From: an uncultured Sphingobacteriales bacterium
Lineage (GTDB): Bacteria > Bacteroidota > Bacteroidia > Chitinophagales > Chitinophagaceae
NCBI GenBank assembly: GCA_946887085.1
Contig: CAMPKG010000046.1
Span: 1 to 14,169 of the forward strand
Direction of reading: 5' to 3'
Length of the DNA: 14,169 bases
The position numbers and the translations under genes were made by a program. Below, piece after piece: positions 13,344-14,169 of this stretch; position 1 is the first letter of the stretch; each line of letters begins with the position of its first letter. The notes under the pieces were generated by a model. It was not told where the DNA came from, did not search any database, and saw nothing but the letters and a program-made list of their open reading frames with translations.

Positions 13344-14169
13344 ATGATCGGTACGCACTCGTTGTCCTCGTTGACACAGAAATTTTTAGAGAAGGAAGAA
13401 AGGTATGGAGCTCACAACTATCATCCTTTACCCGTCGTGCTGAATAGAGGTGAAGGAGTGTTCGTTTGGGATGTAGATGGAAAGCGTTATTTCGATTTCC
13501 TTTCAGCGTACTCGGCCGTTAACCAGGGACACTGCCATCCTAAGATCATCGCAGCCCTCATAGAACAAGTTCAGAAACTTACTTTGACATCACGCGCATT
13601 TCACAGCGAGGTAATGGCAGAGTATACAGAGTTCATCACCAATTTCTTTGGTTACGATAAAGTGCTGCCGATGAACACCGGTGTTGAAGCAGTAGAAACG
13701 GCGTTGAAGCTTGCCCGCAAATGGGCTTATGAAGTAAAAGGCGTGGCAGAGAATAAAGCCAAAATACTTGTTTGTGATGCCAATTTCCACGGGCGCACAC
13801 TAAATGTCATATCGTTCAGTACCGATCCATCCGCACGTACAAATTTTGGCCCTTTCATGCCGGGTTACGAGGTGGTGGAATATAACAACATCGCTTCACT
13901 GCAGGCTGCGCTACAGGATAAAAATGTAGCGGCTTTCCTGGTAGAGCCTATCCAGGGAGAAGCCGGCGTGGTGGTTCCGGACGAAGGCTACCTCAGCAAG
14001 GCAGCGGCTATGTGTAAAGAAGCAAATGTGCTTTTTATTGCTGATGAAATACAAACTGGTCTCGCGCGTACAGGTAAAATGTTGGCTTGCGATCATGAGG
14101 ATGTGAGGCCGGATATCCTGATATTGGGTAAGGCCTTGTCGGGTGGTACTGTCCCGGTTTCTGCTGTGC
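13344..14169 (+). CDS. rocD: Ornithine aminotransferase, N-terminal 275 codons (runs off the window)
   Basis: Pyridoxal-phosphate enzyme converting ornithine and 2-oxoglutarate to glutamate semialdehyde and glutamate, linking arginine breakdown to proline and glutamate. The frame is open from ATG 13344 to the window edge, so about two thirds of a typical 400-residue protein is present. Seen: [13 protein letters not shown] near the start, the [15 protein letters not shown] stretch that marks ornithine aminotransferases within class [20 protein letters not shown] for cofactor phosphate and substrate binding, the DEIQTG aspartate near residue 234, and LGKALSGG with Lys263 as the lysine binding the cofactor. 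The start is 9 bases after the channel stop. TAAATTTG (13332-13339), a perfect -7 element without a visible -33, covers that stop codon, so separate transcription is possible but unproven. Confidence 0.94.
   Translation, partial: MIGTHSLSSLTQKFLEKEERYGAHNYHPLPVVLNRGEGVFVWDVDGKRYFDFLSAYSAVNQGHCHPKIIAALIEQVQKLTLTSRAFHSEVMAEYTEFITNFFGYDKVLPMNTGVEAVETALKLARKWAYEVKGVAENKAKILVCDANFHGRTLNVISFSTDPSARTNFGPFMPGYEVVEYNNIASLQAALQDKNVAAFLVEPIQGEAGVVVPDEGYLSKAAAMCKEANVLFIADEIQTGLARTGKMLACDHEDVRPDILILGKALSGGTVPVSAV

Overview
The window looks like chromosomal DNA from a member of the Bacteroidota, most likely near the Chitinophagales. This rests on several near-perfect Bacteroidota-type promoters (TTTG, 19-20 bases, TAnnTTTG), mostly absent Shine-Dalgarno sequences, a fused alpha/beta 2-oxoacid dehydrogenase E1, a YfhO-family GT-C-like membrane protein and a RocD-type ornithine aminotransferase. 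The assignment comes from reading the sequence only; no database search was possible. No rRNA, tRNA, CRISPR array, insertion sequence or phage gene was seen.

Layout. (1) 1-168: AT-rich leader with a tandem repeat and a GC palindrome. (2) 169-4551: a likely three-gene operon of an ABC ATPase, a 12-segment membrane protein probably acting as its permease, and an M1 metallopeptidase lipoprotein of the leukotriene-A4-hydrolase type. It ends in a strong intrinsic terminator. (3) 4592-5292: a small heat shock protein gene with an unusual leader (stacked AT-rich inverted repeats, an 8-codon upstream ORF and a consensus Shine-Dalgarno sequence) and its own terminator. (4) 5293-5690: about 400 bases without a recognisable gene but with a textbook Bacteroidota promoter pointing at a short ORF; possibly a small RNA or micro-protein locus. 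(5) 5691-7742, minus strand: fused E1 (alpha plus beta) of a branched-chain-type 2-oxoacid dehydrogenase. (6) 7743-7966: divergent promoter region with two good forward promoters. (7) 7967 to the window end: a tightly packed plus-strand run of a YfhO-family membrane protein, a left-handed beta-helix acyltransferase, a Wzx-like flippase, a KirBac-type potassium channel and the first 275 codons of rocD. The first four overlap by 4, 29 and 14 bases, and rocD starts 9 bases after the channel.

How the genes may work together. YfhO, acyltransferase and flippase form a plausible module for modifying and exporting a lipid-linked glycan. The overlapping potassium channel and rocD suggest they share a transcript, not necessarily a pathway. 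The ABC pair and the M1 lipoprotein may be linked at the cell envelope. I see no obviously new multi-gene system. The points most worth following are the hsp20 leader, the orphan promoter at 5392-5423, the potassium channel inside the glycan operon, and the altered active-site positions of the LTA4H-like peptidase.
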